Assembly: GCA_037479115.1 (NCBI GenBank)
Contig: JBBFLK010000020.1
Coordinates: 1-59,454, forward strand
Origin: Anaerohalosphaeraceae bacterium
GTDB lineage: Bacteria > Planctomycetota > Phycisphaerae > Sedimentisphaerales > Anaerohalosphaeraceae
Direction of reading: 5' to 3'
Length of the DNA stretch: 59,454 nucleotides
The notes below the pieces were generated by a model. The model had not been told where the DNA came from, searched no databases, and saw nothing but the letters and a program-made list of their open reading frames with translations. Shown here one piece after another: positions 34,178 through 43,398 of the stretch (position 1 is its first letter; each line of letters starts with the position of its first letter). The position numbers and the translations under genes were made by a program.

Positions 34178-35722
34178 TTACTGCTCCTGTCGACGGCGCC
34201 AGACCACCCACACCATCACACATAAAAAGACAAACAGGCCCAGCAGTCCCAGTCGGGTAATCAGGACAAACGGCCGGTTGGACTCCGCCACATTTCTCAT
34301 CAGAAACACATCCACCCATTCCTGCACAAACCAGGTAGTCAAAATCGCCATCAAAAACAGCGGGGTCACATATTTGATAATCAGCCGATATACCCCCGGA
34401 ATCCGAATGTCGGAGCCCGAGTGCAGCTCCGTCCACGCCCGTTCCATTCCGAAAACCCAGCCGAACAGGACGGCCTCAACCGTGGCGAAAACCACCAGCC
34501 CCACCATTACACCCCAGAAATCCATCTCGTCCAGCACGCCGTTTCCATAAAAGAAAATCACCGGCTGGCAGAGCACAAACGTCACAATTCCAAAAAACAA
34601 ACACGCTTCCCGGCGCGTCAGATTAAACTCGTCCTCCATAAAGGCAATCGCCGGCATCGCCAGAGAAATCGAGCTGGTCACGCCGGCAATGAAAAGCAGA
34701 AAAAACCAAAGAAAGCCGAAAATCTGCCCAAAGGTCATCTTTTGCAGAATCAGCGGCATTGTCACGAAGCCCAGGTCAAACGTTTTCTGGGCAACCTCTC
34801 GGATTCCCTCCGGTCCTAAAAAGGCATAGGCCGCCGGAATCACCAGACTGCCGCCCAATACTACCTCCGCAAATTCATTGGCCGCCGCCGCCGTCAGCCC
34901 GGACAGAGCGACATCATCCTGCTTGCGCAAATAACTGGCGTAGGTGAGGATGACGCCGAAGCCGCAGCTGAGCGTAAAAAAGATTTGTCCGGCCGCCGCC
35001 AGCCAGACCCGCCCTTTCAGCAGGGCCGACCAGTCCGGATTCCAGAGGAAACCAAAGCCGTTATACACCGAACGTTCCGGATGGGTCGGGTCCGGCGTCC
35101 CCAGCAGCAGCACCCGAATCACCAGCACGATGGCGATGACAAACAGCAGCGGCAGAGCCAGTTTGCAAAACCGCTCAATGCCGCGGGTAATTCCGAAACT
35201 GACAATCAGCAGATTCAGCCCAAAGGTCAGCAGAAAAAACAGATACGCCGTGCCCATGCCGCCGAAATACGGGTTGTCCGGCCCGCCCAGTCCCTGATAC
35301 CCCTGCAGAAAGCTCTTCATCGCCTCCTGCGTCGTACAGGCAGCGTATCGCCCTGTCACAGCAAAAAAACTATACCCGAGCAGCCAGGACTCAATGTAGG
35401 TGTAATAAGAAAAAATGACAACCGGCCCGAAAATCCCAATCACGCCGAAATACTTGATGAAGCGGTTCTTCCTCCACATCGTCTGGAAGATGCCCGGTGC
35501 CGTGCTGTGCTCAAAACCGCCTCCGAACCGCCCGATTGTCCACTCAATCCACATCAGCGGCAGCCCCAGCAGCAGAAACGATATAAAATAGGGAATCATA
35601 AACGCCCCGCCGCCGTGATTGGCCGCCACGCCCGGAAACCGGAGAAAATTGCCCAGCCCGACCGCACTGCCGGCCACCGCCAGAATCACCCCCCACTTGC
35701 TCGTCCAATGCTCCCGTTCCAA
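34178..35722 (-). CDS. Sodium-dependent neurotransmitter:sodium symporter family (NSS) transporter
   Basis: 514 residues, about 12 membrane helices. The NSS signature is near the N-terminus: WGVILAVAGSAVGLGNFLRFP, with the unwound TM1 Gly-Leu-Gly-Asn motif; FSYYTYIESWLLGYSFF matches TM3. The family imports amino acids with Na+. The substrate is not readable, but the MetS-like partner suggests methionine or small neutral amino acids. It starts 27 bp after the amidohydrolase gene and is followed by the 42-residue partner. Confidence 0.93.
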   Translation of the reverse strand: MEREHWTSKWGVILAVAGSAVGLGNFLRFPGVAANHGGGAFMIPYFISFLLLGLPLMWIEWTIGRFGGGFEHSTAPGIFQTMWRKNRFIKYFGVIGIFGPVVIFSYYTYIESWLLGYSFFAVTGRYAACTTQEAMKSFLQGYQGLGGPDNPYFGGMGTAYLFFLLTFGLNLLIVSFGITRGIERFCKLALPLLFVIAIVLVIRVLLLGTPDPTHPERSVYNGFGFLWNPDWSALLKGRVWLAAAGQIFFTLSCGFGVILTYASYLRKQDDVALSGLTAAAANEFAEVVLGGSLVIPAAYAFLGPEGIREVAQKTFDLGFVTMPLILQKMTFGQIFGFLWFFLLFIAGVTSSISLAMPAIAFMEDEFNLTRREACLFFGIVTFVLCQPVIFFYGNGVLDEMDFWGVMVGLVVFATVEAVLFGWVFGMERAWTELHSGSDIRIPGVYRLIIKYVTPLFLMAILTTWFVQEWVDVFLMRNVAESNRPFVLITRLGLLGLFVFLCVMVWVVWRRRQEQ

Positions 35723-35749
35723 CCCAAACCCCTCTCAACCGATTCACAA

Positions 35750-36526
35750 TTACGACAAGCCCAGCAGGGACAGACTGTCCCGTTCCACAATGCTCCTCAG
35801 TTTCTCCCGCGGCACCGCCGGCAGATGGGAATCTGAAAGCAGCTTGTTAAAACCCAAAAGCGTCTCGATGCACGCCCCCGGCTGGGCATAGGGAAACCCG
35901 CTGCCGAACAAAAGTTTATCCATCACCCCCGCCTCATAGGCCGAAACCACCGTATTGTACACCTCCCAGACTTTCATCGGATTGACGGTTAAATCGGCAA
36001 ATACATTCTCATGTTTGGCCAAAAGGCAGAGCGTCTGCTCCAGAAACGGCATTCCCATCCGACCGACAATCATCTTCAAGCCGGGAAAGGTTCGGGCGAC
36101 TTCATCCAGCAGCCAGGGACGGGCATAATCCAAAACGGCTTCCGACGAATAAGGAGGACAATTATGAAAGAAAACCGGAATCCCACGCTCCTGACAGAGT
36201 TCATAAAGTTCCATCGCCTGGGTGTGTGCCGGATGAAACCGGTCTTCCGCACAATACAGCACCACCCCCCGCAGCCCCAAATCCTCCGTAACATCTTTGA
36301 TGGCTCTTTTGGATACCTCATCCTCCACCGGATTGACCACAGCAAACCCCACCGCCTTGGGATTTCCCGAAATATATTCGGAAAGATGATGATTGGCTTC
36401 CTTCCGCTCCACATCACAGCCGGCCAGCACAAAACAGCCGTCAATTTCCCGGCAGACCGTCCGGTGACGCTCCGAATCCACCTCTTGTTCCGGACAACTG
36501 ATATGTGTATGGCAGTCAATAATCAT
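35750..36526 (-). CDS. Amidohydrolase-family metal-dependent hydrolase
   Basis: 258 residues of the amidohydrolase-2 TIM-barrel type. Metal site DCHTHIS at residues 4-10; later VFFHNCPPYS (His), GLKMIVGRMGMPF and DKLLFGSGFPYAQPG, where the usual Asp of the last strand (GSDxP) is Gly in FGSGFP. Members decarboxylate or hydrolyse small organic acids. GAGGATTTGGAATG fixes the start at 36526; an ATG at 36589 adds 21 residues of non-family sequence. It is in one unit with the symporter, so it may act on the imported compound. Confidence 0.85.
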   Translation of the reverse strand: MIIDCHTHISCPEQEVDSERHRTVCREIDGCFVLAGCDVERKEANHHLSEYISGNPKAVGFAVVNPVEDEVSKRAIKDVTEDLGLRGVVLYCAEDRFHPAHTQAMELYELCQERGIPVFFHNCPPYSSEAVLDYARPWLLDEVARTFPGLKMIVGRMGMPFLEQTLCLLAKHENVFADLTVNPMKVWEVYNTVVSAYEAGVMDKLLFGSGFPYAQPGACIETLLGFNKLLSDSHLPAVPREKLRSIVERDSLSLLGLS

Positions 36527-36657
36527 TCCAAATCCTCTTTCCCTAAAACCCCAGCTACGCTCCGATGATATGTTTTTAGAAGCCAGCATCTTAGCGCCGT
36601 CCCACCCCCCCTGTCAAGAAGAAACGGCGGTATTTTGTCGGCATTCCCCCTGCCGCC

Positions 36658-36686
36658 TTGACAGTCCCTTCCGGCATCGCTACTAT
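36658..36686 (+). promoter_or_regulatory. Promoter of the zinc-ribbon gene
   Basis: TTGACA at 36658-36663 and TACTAT at 36681-36686 with a 17-bp spacer, 30 bp before the GTG start. It supports the short form of the gene. Confidence 0.6.
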
Positions 36687-36716
36687 ACAGCTTGGTTGGA
36701 AGCCGGCGAGGAAACT

Positions 36717-37139
36717 GTGGACTGCGCGATTTGCCGAAATCCGATGATTACCCTCGAGCTGGACAATGTCGAAACAGATTATTGTCTGGCCTGCCGCGGT
36801 ATCTGGCTGGACAGCGGTGAGCTGGAACAGCTGCTGGGCGACTCGAAGAAAGCTCAGGAGGTTCTTCAATCTTTTCAGCCCGCAGAACATATCCAGGAAC
36901 ATCCGCGTCGTTGTCCGATTTGCGGAAAAAAGATGGAAAAAGTCCTCGTTGGCCCCGAATCTGCTTCTGTCCTGCTGGACCGCTGCGGAAAGGGGCACGG
37001 CCTCTGGTTTGACCGAGGGGAACTGGAAGCGGTCCTGCAAATGGGACGCTTTGACTCGCAGAAAAAAATTCCGTCTTTTCTGGGCAAAATGTTTCAAAAA
37101 TCGGAAACAAATTCGAACCCGACTCCCTCTTCACAATAG
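36717..37139 (+). CDS. Double zf-TFIIB zinc-ribbon protein
   Basis: 140 residues with two zinc-finger units. The first has CAIC and CLAC, with the family box RGIWLDSGELEQLLG; the second has CPIC and a later C, with HGLWFDRGELEAVLQ. This is the zf-TFIIB pattern found in small bacterial proteins of unknown role. GTG 36717 has GAGGAAACT upstream and a promoter just before it; the in-frame ATG at 36570 lies upstream of that promoter and would add 49 unlike residues. It is followed by a lemA gene after 42 bp. Confidence 0.85.
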   Translation: MDCAICRNPMITLELDNVETDYCLACRGIWLDSGELEQLLGDSKKAQEVLQSFQPAEHIQEHPRRCPICGKKMEKVLVGPESASVLLDRCGKGHGLWFDRGELEAVLQMGRFDSQKKIPSFLGKMFQKSETNSNPTPSSQ

Positions 37140-37181
37140 TATGGAAAAAGAAAGCGTTTCTTTTCTGAAAGGAGCCCAAAC

Positions 37182-37751
37182 GTGGCGGCGGCTGGAACGA
37201 TTCTGCTGTTTGTTGTAATCGGAATTCCGATTCTGCTGGCTCTGTGGGGAATCGGGATTTATAACGCTCTGGTCCAGCTGAGAAATCAGGTGGAGAACGC
37301 CTGGTCTCAGATTGACGTGCAGTTAAAGCGCCGTCACGACCTGATTCCGAATCTGGTCGAAACCGCCAAAGGATATATGAAACACGAGCGGGAGACCTTT
37401 GAAAAAATCACGGAGGCCCGCAGCCGAGCGATGGGGGCCAAAAATGTCGCCGACGCTGCCAAGGCCGAATCCGCCCTCAGCGGGGCTTTGAGCCAATTTC
37501 TCCTCGTGGTCGAAAACTATCCCGAATTGAAAGCCAACCAAAACTTCCTGTCCCTTCAGGAGGCCCTGACCAGCACGGAAAACAAAATCGCCTTCGCCCG
37601 CCAGGCGTACAACGATCAGGTGCTCTTCTACAACAACAAAATCCAGATGTTCCCCTCGAACCTCGTGGCGGGAATGTTCGGATTTGCCAAGCGCGACTTC
37701 TTTGAAATCGAACAGCCCGCACAGCGTGAAGTCCCGAAAGTCAGTTTTTAA
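37182..37751 (+). CDS. lemA: LemA family protein
   Basis: 189 residues. N-terminal membrane helix (ILLFVVIGIPILLALWGIGI), then LRNQVENAWSQIDVQLKRRHDLIPNLVE order and the signature YNNKIQMFPSNLVAGMFGF. GTG 37182 has AAAGGAG 7 nt upstream. It precedes an M48 protease gene, the common lemA-htpX arrangement, but a four-helix-bundle gene lies between. It is a paralogue of the LemA at 18458-19018; ENYPELKANQNF here corresponds to ERYPDLKASENF there. Confidence 0.94.
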   Translation: MAAAGTILLFVVIGIPILLALWGIGIYNALVQLRNQVENAWSQIDVQLKRRHDLIPNLVETAKGYMKHERETFEKITEARSRAMGAKNVADAAKAESALSGALSQFLLVVENYPELKANQNFLSLQEALTSTENKIAFARQAYNDQVLFYNNKIQMFPSNLVAGMFGFAKRDFFEIEQPAQREVPKVSF

Positions 37752-37789
37752 TTGTGTGTTATGAGTTCTGTATAAAGCATAAGATTTTT

Positions 37790-38155
37790 ATGGACAACCC
37801 ACATACAGTTCGGACAAAAAGCTATTCTTTTGCGATAGGGATTATCCATTTGAGCACAAAACTAAAACAAAAACATCACGTTGAAATCTCTTCCCAACTC
37901 CTTCGCTCTGGTACAAGCATCGGAGCCAACATAGAAGAGGCATCCGCAAGCGGCGGCCGCAAAGATTTTTTTCACAGAATGACAATCGCATCACAGGAAG
38001 CAAGAGAAACATACTATTGGCTTCGTCTGCTCAAAGATACGGAAATCGTTTCAGCAAATGAAATATCCTTTTTATTAAATGAAGCGGAAGAACTGATAAA
38101 AATGCTCACAAGCATTGTGAAAACAGGGAAAACTCAAACTACTCAAAACTCATAA
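37790..38155 (+). CDS. Four-helix-bundle protein (23S rRNA intervening-sequence/S23 type)
   Basis: 121 residues. The family pattern is visible: KSYSFAIGIIHLSTKLKQK, SSQLLRSGTSIGANIEEASA, FFHRMTIASQEARETYYWLRLL. Such proteins are often encoded within 23S rRNA insertions or scattered singly across genomes; their function is not known. The gene is poorer in G+C than both neighbours and splits the lemA/protease pair, which suggests it was inserted. I prefer the ATG at 37790, where the family sequence begins; an ATG at 37754 would add 12 residues and no strong ribosome site decides. Confidence 0.88.
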   Translation: MDNPHTVRTKSYSFAIGIIHLSTKLKQKHHVEISSQLLRSGTSIGANIEEASASGGRKDFFHRMTIASQEARETYYWLRLLKDTEIVSANEISFLLNEAEELIKMLTSIVKTGKTQTTQNS

Positions 38156-38174
38156 CTTATACCTCAAAACTACC

Positions 38175-39395
38175 GTGTGGGAGCAGATTCGAATCAATAA
38201 AAGAAACTCGGTCCTGCTGCTGGCAGGGATGGGAGTCTTTCTGCTTTCGCTGGGCTTTATTCTCGGAACCGCTCTCGGGGGACCTGATGCCGGCTGGGTG
38301 GGTATGATAGTCGCCTCGGCAGTCTGGCTTATCCTGATGCTGATAAGTCTTACCAATGGAGACCAGATTCTGCTGGCCTCCAGCCGGGCTGTCCCCGTAA
38401 CCCCGGACGTTCACCCGCAGCTGTTCAATATTGTTGAGGAAATGACCATCGCCGCCTCCCTGCCGAAAATGCCGAAGATTTATATCATTAATGACCCCGC
38501 CCCCAACGCCTTCGCCACAGGCCGAAGCCCAGAAACAGCCTCTGTAGCCGTCACGGCGGGTCTTCTGGCCCGCCTGAATCGGGATGAACTGCAGGGCGTC
38601 ATCGCCCATGAAATCAGCCATATCGTCCACCGGGATATCCTCTACGTCACCCTGGCGGGGGTCATGCTCGGCAGCATCGTCCTGCTTAGTCAGGTTTTCC
38701 TGAGAGGGTTGTATTATTCCTCTATCGGCGGGCGAAGATATTCATCAGGAGGACGAGGCCGAGGGGGCGGAGCACAGGCCGTCTTTTTCATTTTAGCAAT
38801 CATCCTATCCATTTTGGCTCCCCTTTTTGCCCAATTGTTCTATTTTGCCTTGTCCAGAAGGCGGGAATATCTCGCCGATGCCGGAGCCGTGCGTCTGACA
38901 CGATACCCGGAAGGACTGGCCTCAGCCCTCGAAAAAATTGCCAACTCCTCCGTTTCGATGCAGGCCGCTAACGCCGTAACCGCCCCGATGTATATTGCCA
39001 ATCCATTCCGGGGACGAAACGCCGCCCATCTGTTCAGCACTCATCCTCCCATCGAAGAACGCATTCGAATCCTGCGGCGGATGAGTCAAGGGGTTTCCTA
39101 TCGAGATTATGAAGAATCCTACAGGGCAGTAACCCGACGTGCAGGCATTATCCCTCCCTCTGCCGTCAAAGACGAATCCATCCCGCCGAGAAGTCCTTCT
39201 GTTTCGCCCCCCCAAGCCCCGGTCCCCACGGATTCCGCACGACTAAACCGCCAAATCGGAGACTTAATGCGGAAAGTCAACGGTTTTGTTTTTCTCCCAT
39301 GCTCCTGCGGCATTACGATGAAAATCCCGCCGAACTTTCCCGCTCCAAAGGCCCAATGTCCCCGGTGCGGGCAGATTGTCGCAATTCGGAGATAA
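38175..39395 (+). CDS. M48 family membrane zinc metalloprotease (HtpX-like) with C-terminal zinc ribbon
   Basis: 406 residues. Two N-terminal membrane helices (about 14-32 and 41-60), the zinc site HEISH at 145-149 with the third ligand in SRRREYLADAGAV, two further helices (about 157-178 and 195-220), and STHPPIEERIRILRRMS near 295-311. HtpX-like enzymes degrade damaged membrane proteins. An additional tail has CSC and CPRC in a zinc-ribbon spacing (last 30 residues), not part of standard HtpX. The start is GTG 38175. A four-helix-bundle gene separates it from lemA. Confidence 0.92.
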   Translation: MWEQIRINKRNSVLLLAGMGVFLLSLGFILGTALGGPDAGWVGMIVASAVWLILMLISLTNGDQILLASSRAVPVTPDVHPQLFNIVEEMTIAASLPKMPKIYIINDPAPNAFATGRSPETASVAVTAGLLARLNRDELQGVIAHEISHIVHRDILYVTLAGVMLGSIVLLSQVFLRGLYYSSIGGRRYSSGGRGRGGGAQAVFFILAIILSILAPLFAQLFYFALSRRREYLADAGAVRLTRYPEGLASALEKIANSSVSMQAANAVTAPMYIANPFRGRNAAHLFSTHPPIEERIRILRRMSQGVSYRDYEESYRAVTRRAGIIPPSAVKDESIPPRSPSVSPPQAPVPTDSARLNRQIGDLMRKVNGFVFLPCSCGITMKIPPNFPAPKAQCPRCGQIVAIRR

Positions 39396-39398
39396 TCG

Positions 39399-41012
39399 AT
39401 GTCCAAAACCGGCTGGCTCCTGGCGGCAATCCTGTTCATCGGATTTATCCTGCGAATTTTGTACTGCTGGAATCTGCCGCTCAGCGGGGATGAAAGCGTC
39501 AGCCTGCTTCAGGCCGCCGGAAAGGCACTCGATTACCCCAGCCGCATCCCCCACACCCCCACCCCCGTCCGGCAGCTCCAATCCCTGATGGAATACTCCC
39601 CCGACCGCGGTCTGTCCGATGTGCTCAAATCGATGGAGCAAACCGGAATGCACCCGCCGTTTTATTATCTGCTGCTCCATTTCTTCCTCAAATACGTCGG
39701 GAATGATGTTCTTCTTTTCCGAATAGTGTCCGTAGTTTTCTCGGTTCTGTCGATTGGAATGCTCTATTCAATAGGTAAGAAATTCGGGGGCCCTGTCTGC
39801 GGTTTTCTGGCAGCCGCTCTTCTTGCAGTCAGCCCCTACAGTATCCATTTTGCTCTCCTGCTCCGGCCGTACCCGCTGGTAATGTTTTTATCCCTTCTTT
39901 CCTTCCGGCTGATTCTGGAATTCTCCGAAAGCACTCAGAAACAGCGAAGTTTGCTGTTATACTTTGTTTTTATCTTCACGGCCGTCCTTGGGCTTTATTC
40001 GATCTATCTGTTCATCTTTGTTTTTATCTTTGACCTGGCCTTTCTTGTGCTGTCAAATCCGAAACAGAAAAGAAATTGGCTGGCCGCCTTAGCAGCCGGC
40101 GGCGTCGCCTTCCTTTTTTATCTGCCCTGGCTTCCGTCATTTTTCCACCAGTTAAAAGCCGTACGCACCGGAGACTACTATTTCTACGGCACAAGCAGCT
40201 TTCGTCGATTCCTCGAATATCTTTTCTCCTCCAATTTTTCCGAGTTTCTTCCCGGAACATACGTCTTTTACAAATTCCTGATTCTCGGCATCGTTTCTGG
40301 AATCGGCATCACCGGCGTTTTTTTTCTGTGGAGAAACCGGACCGGCCGCATCTTTCTTATGTCATTCGGCATCTACCTGGCGGCCTATTATCTGGCAGAC
40401 TGTATCCTGCAAATGAAAACACTGAACAGCCCCCATTTTCAATTTTTTACGATTCCCGCCGTCTTGCTGATTCTTGCTGCAGGACTCTGCTCTCTTCCTC
40501 CAAAAGTTCTTAACCCCGCTGCTGCCTTTCTATTCCTTGTATTGGGTTCGAATCTTTCTTGCTCGTTTGCTTTTCCCAGAACACACGACGGCCCCCACTG
40601 CACACGAAATTTTACACAAGCCATCCATTCCCGCATTCAGGATTCTTCCGGGCTGCTCGTCTTCAACAATTCCTTTGAGCGGCTGATTCTGGCAACGGTC
40701 GCCCCGCTTCGGGTTCCGCTCGAGGCCGTCGCGGCTCCAAAGGCGGCTTACCTGTCAACCTTGAACAGTCTTGGCACCCTGCAATCGTACGAATATCTCT
40801 TTTTCCCTGTCCATGACTGCCCGGATGTTCATTGGAATCCTGATGAACAGACTCTTCAGCAGCTGCAGGATTTCTTAGAGAAGCACGGTTTCTCCTTCTG
40901 TGAAAAAATCGGAGATCCGTTCTCTCAAAAAACCTATATGCTGATTTTCAAACGCTCTTTTCCGGCCCTGCCTTCACCGCAGGACACACCGGAAACAAAG
41001 CCGGGCGGATAA
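39399..41012 (+). CDS. GT39-like integral membrane glycosyltransferase
   Basis: 537 residues with about ten membrane helices. The first extracytoplasmic loop carries the acidic pair D31/E32 in LSGDESVSLL, the catalytic site of PMT/ArnT-type enzymes that use polyprenyl-phosphate sugars. MHPPFYYLLLHFF and SPYSIHFALLLRPYPL match later loop and helix segments. The soluble C-terminal part (about 410-520) resembles the periplasmic part of such proteins. It starts 3 bp after the protease stop. Its last 65 bp overlap the convergent GT2 gene. Confidence 0.82.
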   Translation: MSKTGWLLAAILFIGFILRILYCWNLPLSGDESVSLLQAAGKALDYPSRIPHTPTPVRQLQSLMEYSPDRGLSDVLKSMEQTGMHPPFYYLLLHFFLKYVGNDVLLFRIVSVVFSVLSIGMLYSIGKKFGGPVCGFLAAALLAVSPYSIHFALLLRPYPLVMFLSLLSFRLILEFSESTQKQRSLLLYFVFIFTAVLGLYSIYLFIFVFIFDLAFLVLSNPKQKRNWLAALAAGGVAFLFYLPWLPSFFHQLKAVRTGDYYFYGTSSFRRFLEYLFSSNFSEFLPGTYVFYKFLILGIVSGIGITGVFFLWRNRTGRIFLMSFGIYLAAYYLADCILQMKTLNSPHFQFFTIPAVLLILAAGLCSLPPKVLNPAAAFLFLVLGSNLSCSFAFPRTHDGPHCTRNFTQAIHSRIQDSSGLLVFNNSFERLILATVAPLRVPLEAVAAPKAAYLSTLNSLGTLQSYEYLFFPVHDCPDVHWNPDEQTLQQLQDFLEKHGFSFCEKIGDPFSQKTYMLIFKRSFPALPSPQDTPETKPGG

Positions 41013-41730
41013 GCCCCCATTTGGCAAGACGGTACTGCAGAGCCGTCTTCAGACACCCCAGGCCGTACACGCAGCTGCGGCGGAAGTTAATGGACGATGC
41101 CTCGGCGAAATACCTTGTGGGGCAGGACACCTCCCCAATCGGATATCCCAGCCAGAGAATCTGCGCCAGCATCTGGTTGTCAAAAACGAAATCATCCGAA
41201 TTGGCTTCCAGCGGCAGCTGTTCCAGCAGTGTCCTCGAAAAGGCCCGATAGCCCGTATGATACTCCGACAGTTTGGCCCCCATCAGCAGGTTTTCCGCAA
41301 AGGTCAAAAACCGGTTGGCTGCATAGCGCCACAGCGGCATCCCGCCTTTGAGGGCATAGCCGCCCAGAATCCGTGACCCCAGCACACACGGATACAGGCC
41401 GTTGGCAATCATCGACGCCATCGCCGGAATCAGCTGCGGCGTATATTGGTAGTCCGGATGCACCATAATCACAATATCCGCCCCCTGCTCCAGCGCCAGC
41501 CGATAGCAGGTCTTCTGGTTGGCCCCATAGCCCTGATTGCGGGGATGAACATGAACCAGCGTACACGGCAGCTGCCGGGCCACCTCGGCCGTGCGGTCCG
41601 AACTGGCGTCATCCACCACAATCACCAGGTCCACAATCCCCTGCTCCATCACTTCCTGATGCGTGCGTCGCAGCGTCGCCTCCGCATTATAAGCCGGCAT
41701 GACCACCACCACTTTTTGCCCTTTAAACAT
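40948..41730 (-). CDS. Family-2 glycosyltransferase (dolichol-phosphate mannosyltransferase-like)
   Basis: 260 residues, GT-A fold without membrane helices. KVVVVMPAYNAEATL opens the domain, VDDASSDRTAEVA binds UDP or GDP, MVHPDYQYTPQLI holds the DxD-like site (HPD), and GSRILGGYALKGGMP follows. This type transfers a sugar to a polyprenyl phosphate, which would feed the GT39-like enzyme encoded opposite. I take ATG 41730; a TTG at 41751 gives seven more residues. It overlaps the methyltransferase gene by 8 bp and the GT39-like gene by 65 bp on the other strand. Confidence 0.9.
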   Translation of the reverse strand: MFKGQKVVVVMPAYNAEATLRRTHQEVMEQGIVDLVIVVDDASSDRTAEVARQLPCTLVHVHPRNQGYGANQKTCYRLALEQGADIVIMVHPDYQYTPQLIPAMASMIANGLYPCVLGSRILGGYALKGGMPLWRYAANRFLTFAENLLMGAKLSEYHTGYRAFSRTLLEQLPLEANSDDFVFDNQMLAQILWLGYPIGEVSCPTRYFAEASSINFRRSCVYGLGCLKTALQYRLAKWGLIRPALFPVCPAVKAGPEKSV

Positions 41731-42748
41731 CGGCGGATTTTTCTCCTTCAAAAATCGGTTTTTCCGTCTTTACAAAAACCATCTCCATTGTTCCCCCCGC
41801 CCCGAAAAGCGACTCCAAAGCCGCCCCCAACACAAACAGCGGACTGGTCAGCAAGGCAAAAATCTGCTGAAGCCGCAGCAATCCCATCGGATATCCGGCC
41901 GTGTAGGAACGATTGCCCTTTAAAAATTCAAACAAAATCTCCCGTTTGCGGCAGATGCAGTTCAGAAGACTCTGCTGAATTCCGAAAACGTTCTGTTCCA
42001 GTGAAAAAGTCGTCTTTCGGCACAATCGAAATCCCTGCTCGCTGAGTACCCGCACCAGTCCCTCCGGCGAGAAGAAAACCAGATGCCGCGGCGGGTCCAG
42101 ATGAAGCCAGCGGCCTTTAAAAAGCCGTCCCTGCCAGCTTCGGATATTCGGCATCGACAAAAACAAAAAACCTCCGGGCTTGAGAACAGAATTGATGGTC
42201 TGAAGTGTTTTTCTCGGCTGCGGCAAATGCTCAAAGACATGCCACAGACAAACGGCATCAAAAAAACCCTTCGGAAAATCCCCGTCCTCAAGGGTGCCGA
42301 TTTTCAGATGGATTCCGGACACCTGTTCCGCCCGCTGAGCCGCCCGCCCCGGCAGCTCTACCCCATATCCCTCATACCCCCGCTCAATCAGATAACCAAG
42401 AAACCGGCCGTTTCCGCAGCCGACATCCAAAACCCGTGCCGGCGGCCGAACAAAACGGCTTACCGCACGAGCACGACCCTGCCGAAAAAAATCCAGAACC
42501 TTCTCGACAGCAGGAAGAAACTTGGTTGTCTGAGAGCCGTAATAGGCCTCATCATAATACCGTTCGAGCTGACGGTCATCAGGACGCGGAAACAGAAAAT
42601 AGGCACCGCACTTCAAACAATGGAAAAGTGAGAATGTTTCACCTTTGATGCTTTCGGCTGCATAGCAAAAACGGCTTTGGGCGTGCCCGCAGTAAATACA
42701 CGACTGGTTCGTGATTCCCGCTTCCGTCATCGGCAAGCCAGCCCGCAC
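41723..42748 (-). CDS. Class I SAM-dependent methyltransferase with N-terminal zinc ribbon
   Basis: 341 residues. The N-terminus holds two Cys pairs, CIYCGH and CLKCGAYF, a zinc-binding motif common in sugar or polyketide methyltransferases of this kind. The SAM site is RVLDVGCGNGRFLGYL, followed by DAVCLWHVFEHLPQP and LKPGGFLFLSMPN. A hydrophobic C-terminal stretch (about 295-320) is visible. GTG 42748 lies 8 bp after the upstream stop and may be the start; ATG 42730 is an alternative. It probably modifies a surface glycan or lipid-linked sugar together with the neighbouring transferases. Confidence 0.87.
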   Translation of the reverse strand: MRAGLPMTEAGITNQSCIYCGHAQSRFCYAAESIKGETFSLFHCLKCGAYFLFPRPDDRQLERYYDEAYYGSQTTKFLPAVEKVLDFFRQGRARAVSRFVRPPARVLDVGCGNGRFLGYLIERGYEGYGVELPGRAAQRAEQVSGIHLKIGTLEDGDFPKGFFDAVCLWHVFEHLPQPRKTLQTINSVLKPGGFLFLSMPNIRSWQGRLFKGRWLHLDPPRHLVFFSPEGLVRVLSEQGFRLCRKTTFSLEQNVFGIQQSLLNCICRKREILFEFLKGNRSYTAGYPMGLLRLQQIFALLTSPLFVLGAALESLFGAGGTMEMVFVKTEKPIFEGEKSADV

Positions 42749-42756
42749 CCCTTTGC

Positions 42757-43398
42757 CTACCGCATCACCCAGTCCTGATTTTCAAACCGCAGGGAGGCCT
42801 GTCCGCGAAGCTGGGGGTCCGCTCCGATGGAATAAGTCAGCTGAAGGGTCTTCCGCAGATAAACCTGCACAGGGCGGTCCTGTTCTCTCAAAGTCGGGTG
42901 CTCTATAGCGATTGTTTCATTGCTCAGCCCGGCCAGGTAAAACCGAACCTCCTTGGCTTTCTCATCAAAATCCGGCCAAAAAACTACGAAATCCCGCCGA
43001 TTGTCCTGGCCTTTTCGGATACGATGGTCCTCAAAATCGAGCGATTCAAGAAACGGATATTGCCCCCGATGCCGAGCCCGAACAGTCTCAAACACGCTGA
43101 ACGGCTCGCCCTGTCCGGCTGACAAAATCTGAAACGTGTCCGTTACCAGTTCAAATTTCGGATAAAACGGGACTTCTTCTTCTGAAGACAGGTTCGTAAC
43201 GGAAAAAATCATATACCAGAAGCGTTTTGGCTGACCGGTCTGAGGAGACGGTACCTGAATCAGGACGGGATGTTCATAGGTAATATCGAGTGTCCAGCGC
43301 CCCTTTTCCGGAACGGCCGACGGACGCGGCCAGCCGACAACCAAACCCGACAGAATTCCTATCCAAAGTACCGTGAAAAGACCGACCTTTTGTTTCAT
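42757..43398 (-). CDS. Secreted protein of unknown function
   Basis: 213 residues. Signal peptide (MKQKVGLFTVLWIGILSGLV), then a beta-rich body with an early HPVLIQVPSPQTGQPKRFWY segment and FSVTNLSSEEEVPFYPKFEL. No family known to me. The pattern around TNxSxxEVPFYP suggests an immunoglobulin-like or DUF4352-like domain that handles extracytoplasmic contacts. It lies upstream of the methyltransferase gene with an 8-bp gap. Confidence 0.72.
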   Translation of the reverse strand: MKQKVGLFTVLWIGILSGLVVGWPRPSAVPEKGRWTLDITYEHPVLIQVPSPQTGQPKRFWYMIFSVTNLSSEEEVPFYPKFELVTDTFQILSAGQGEPFSVFETVRARHRGQYPFLESLDFEDHRIRKGQDNRRDFVVFWPDFDEKAKEVRFYLAGLSNETIAIEHPTLREQDRPVQVYLRKTLQLTYSIGADPQLRGQASLRFENQDWVMR

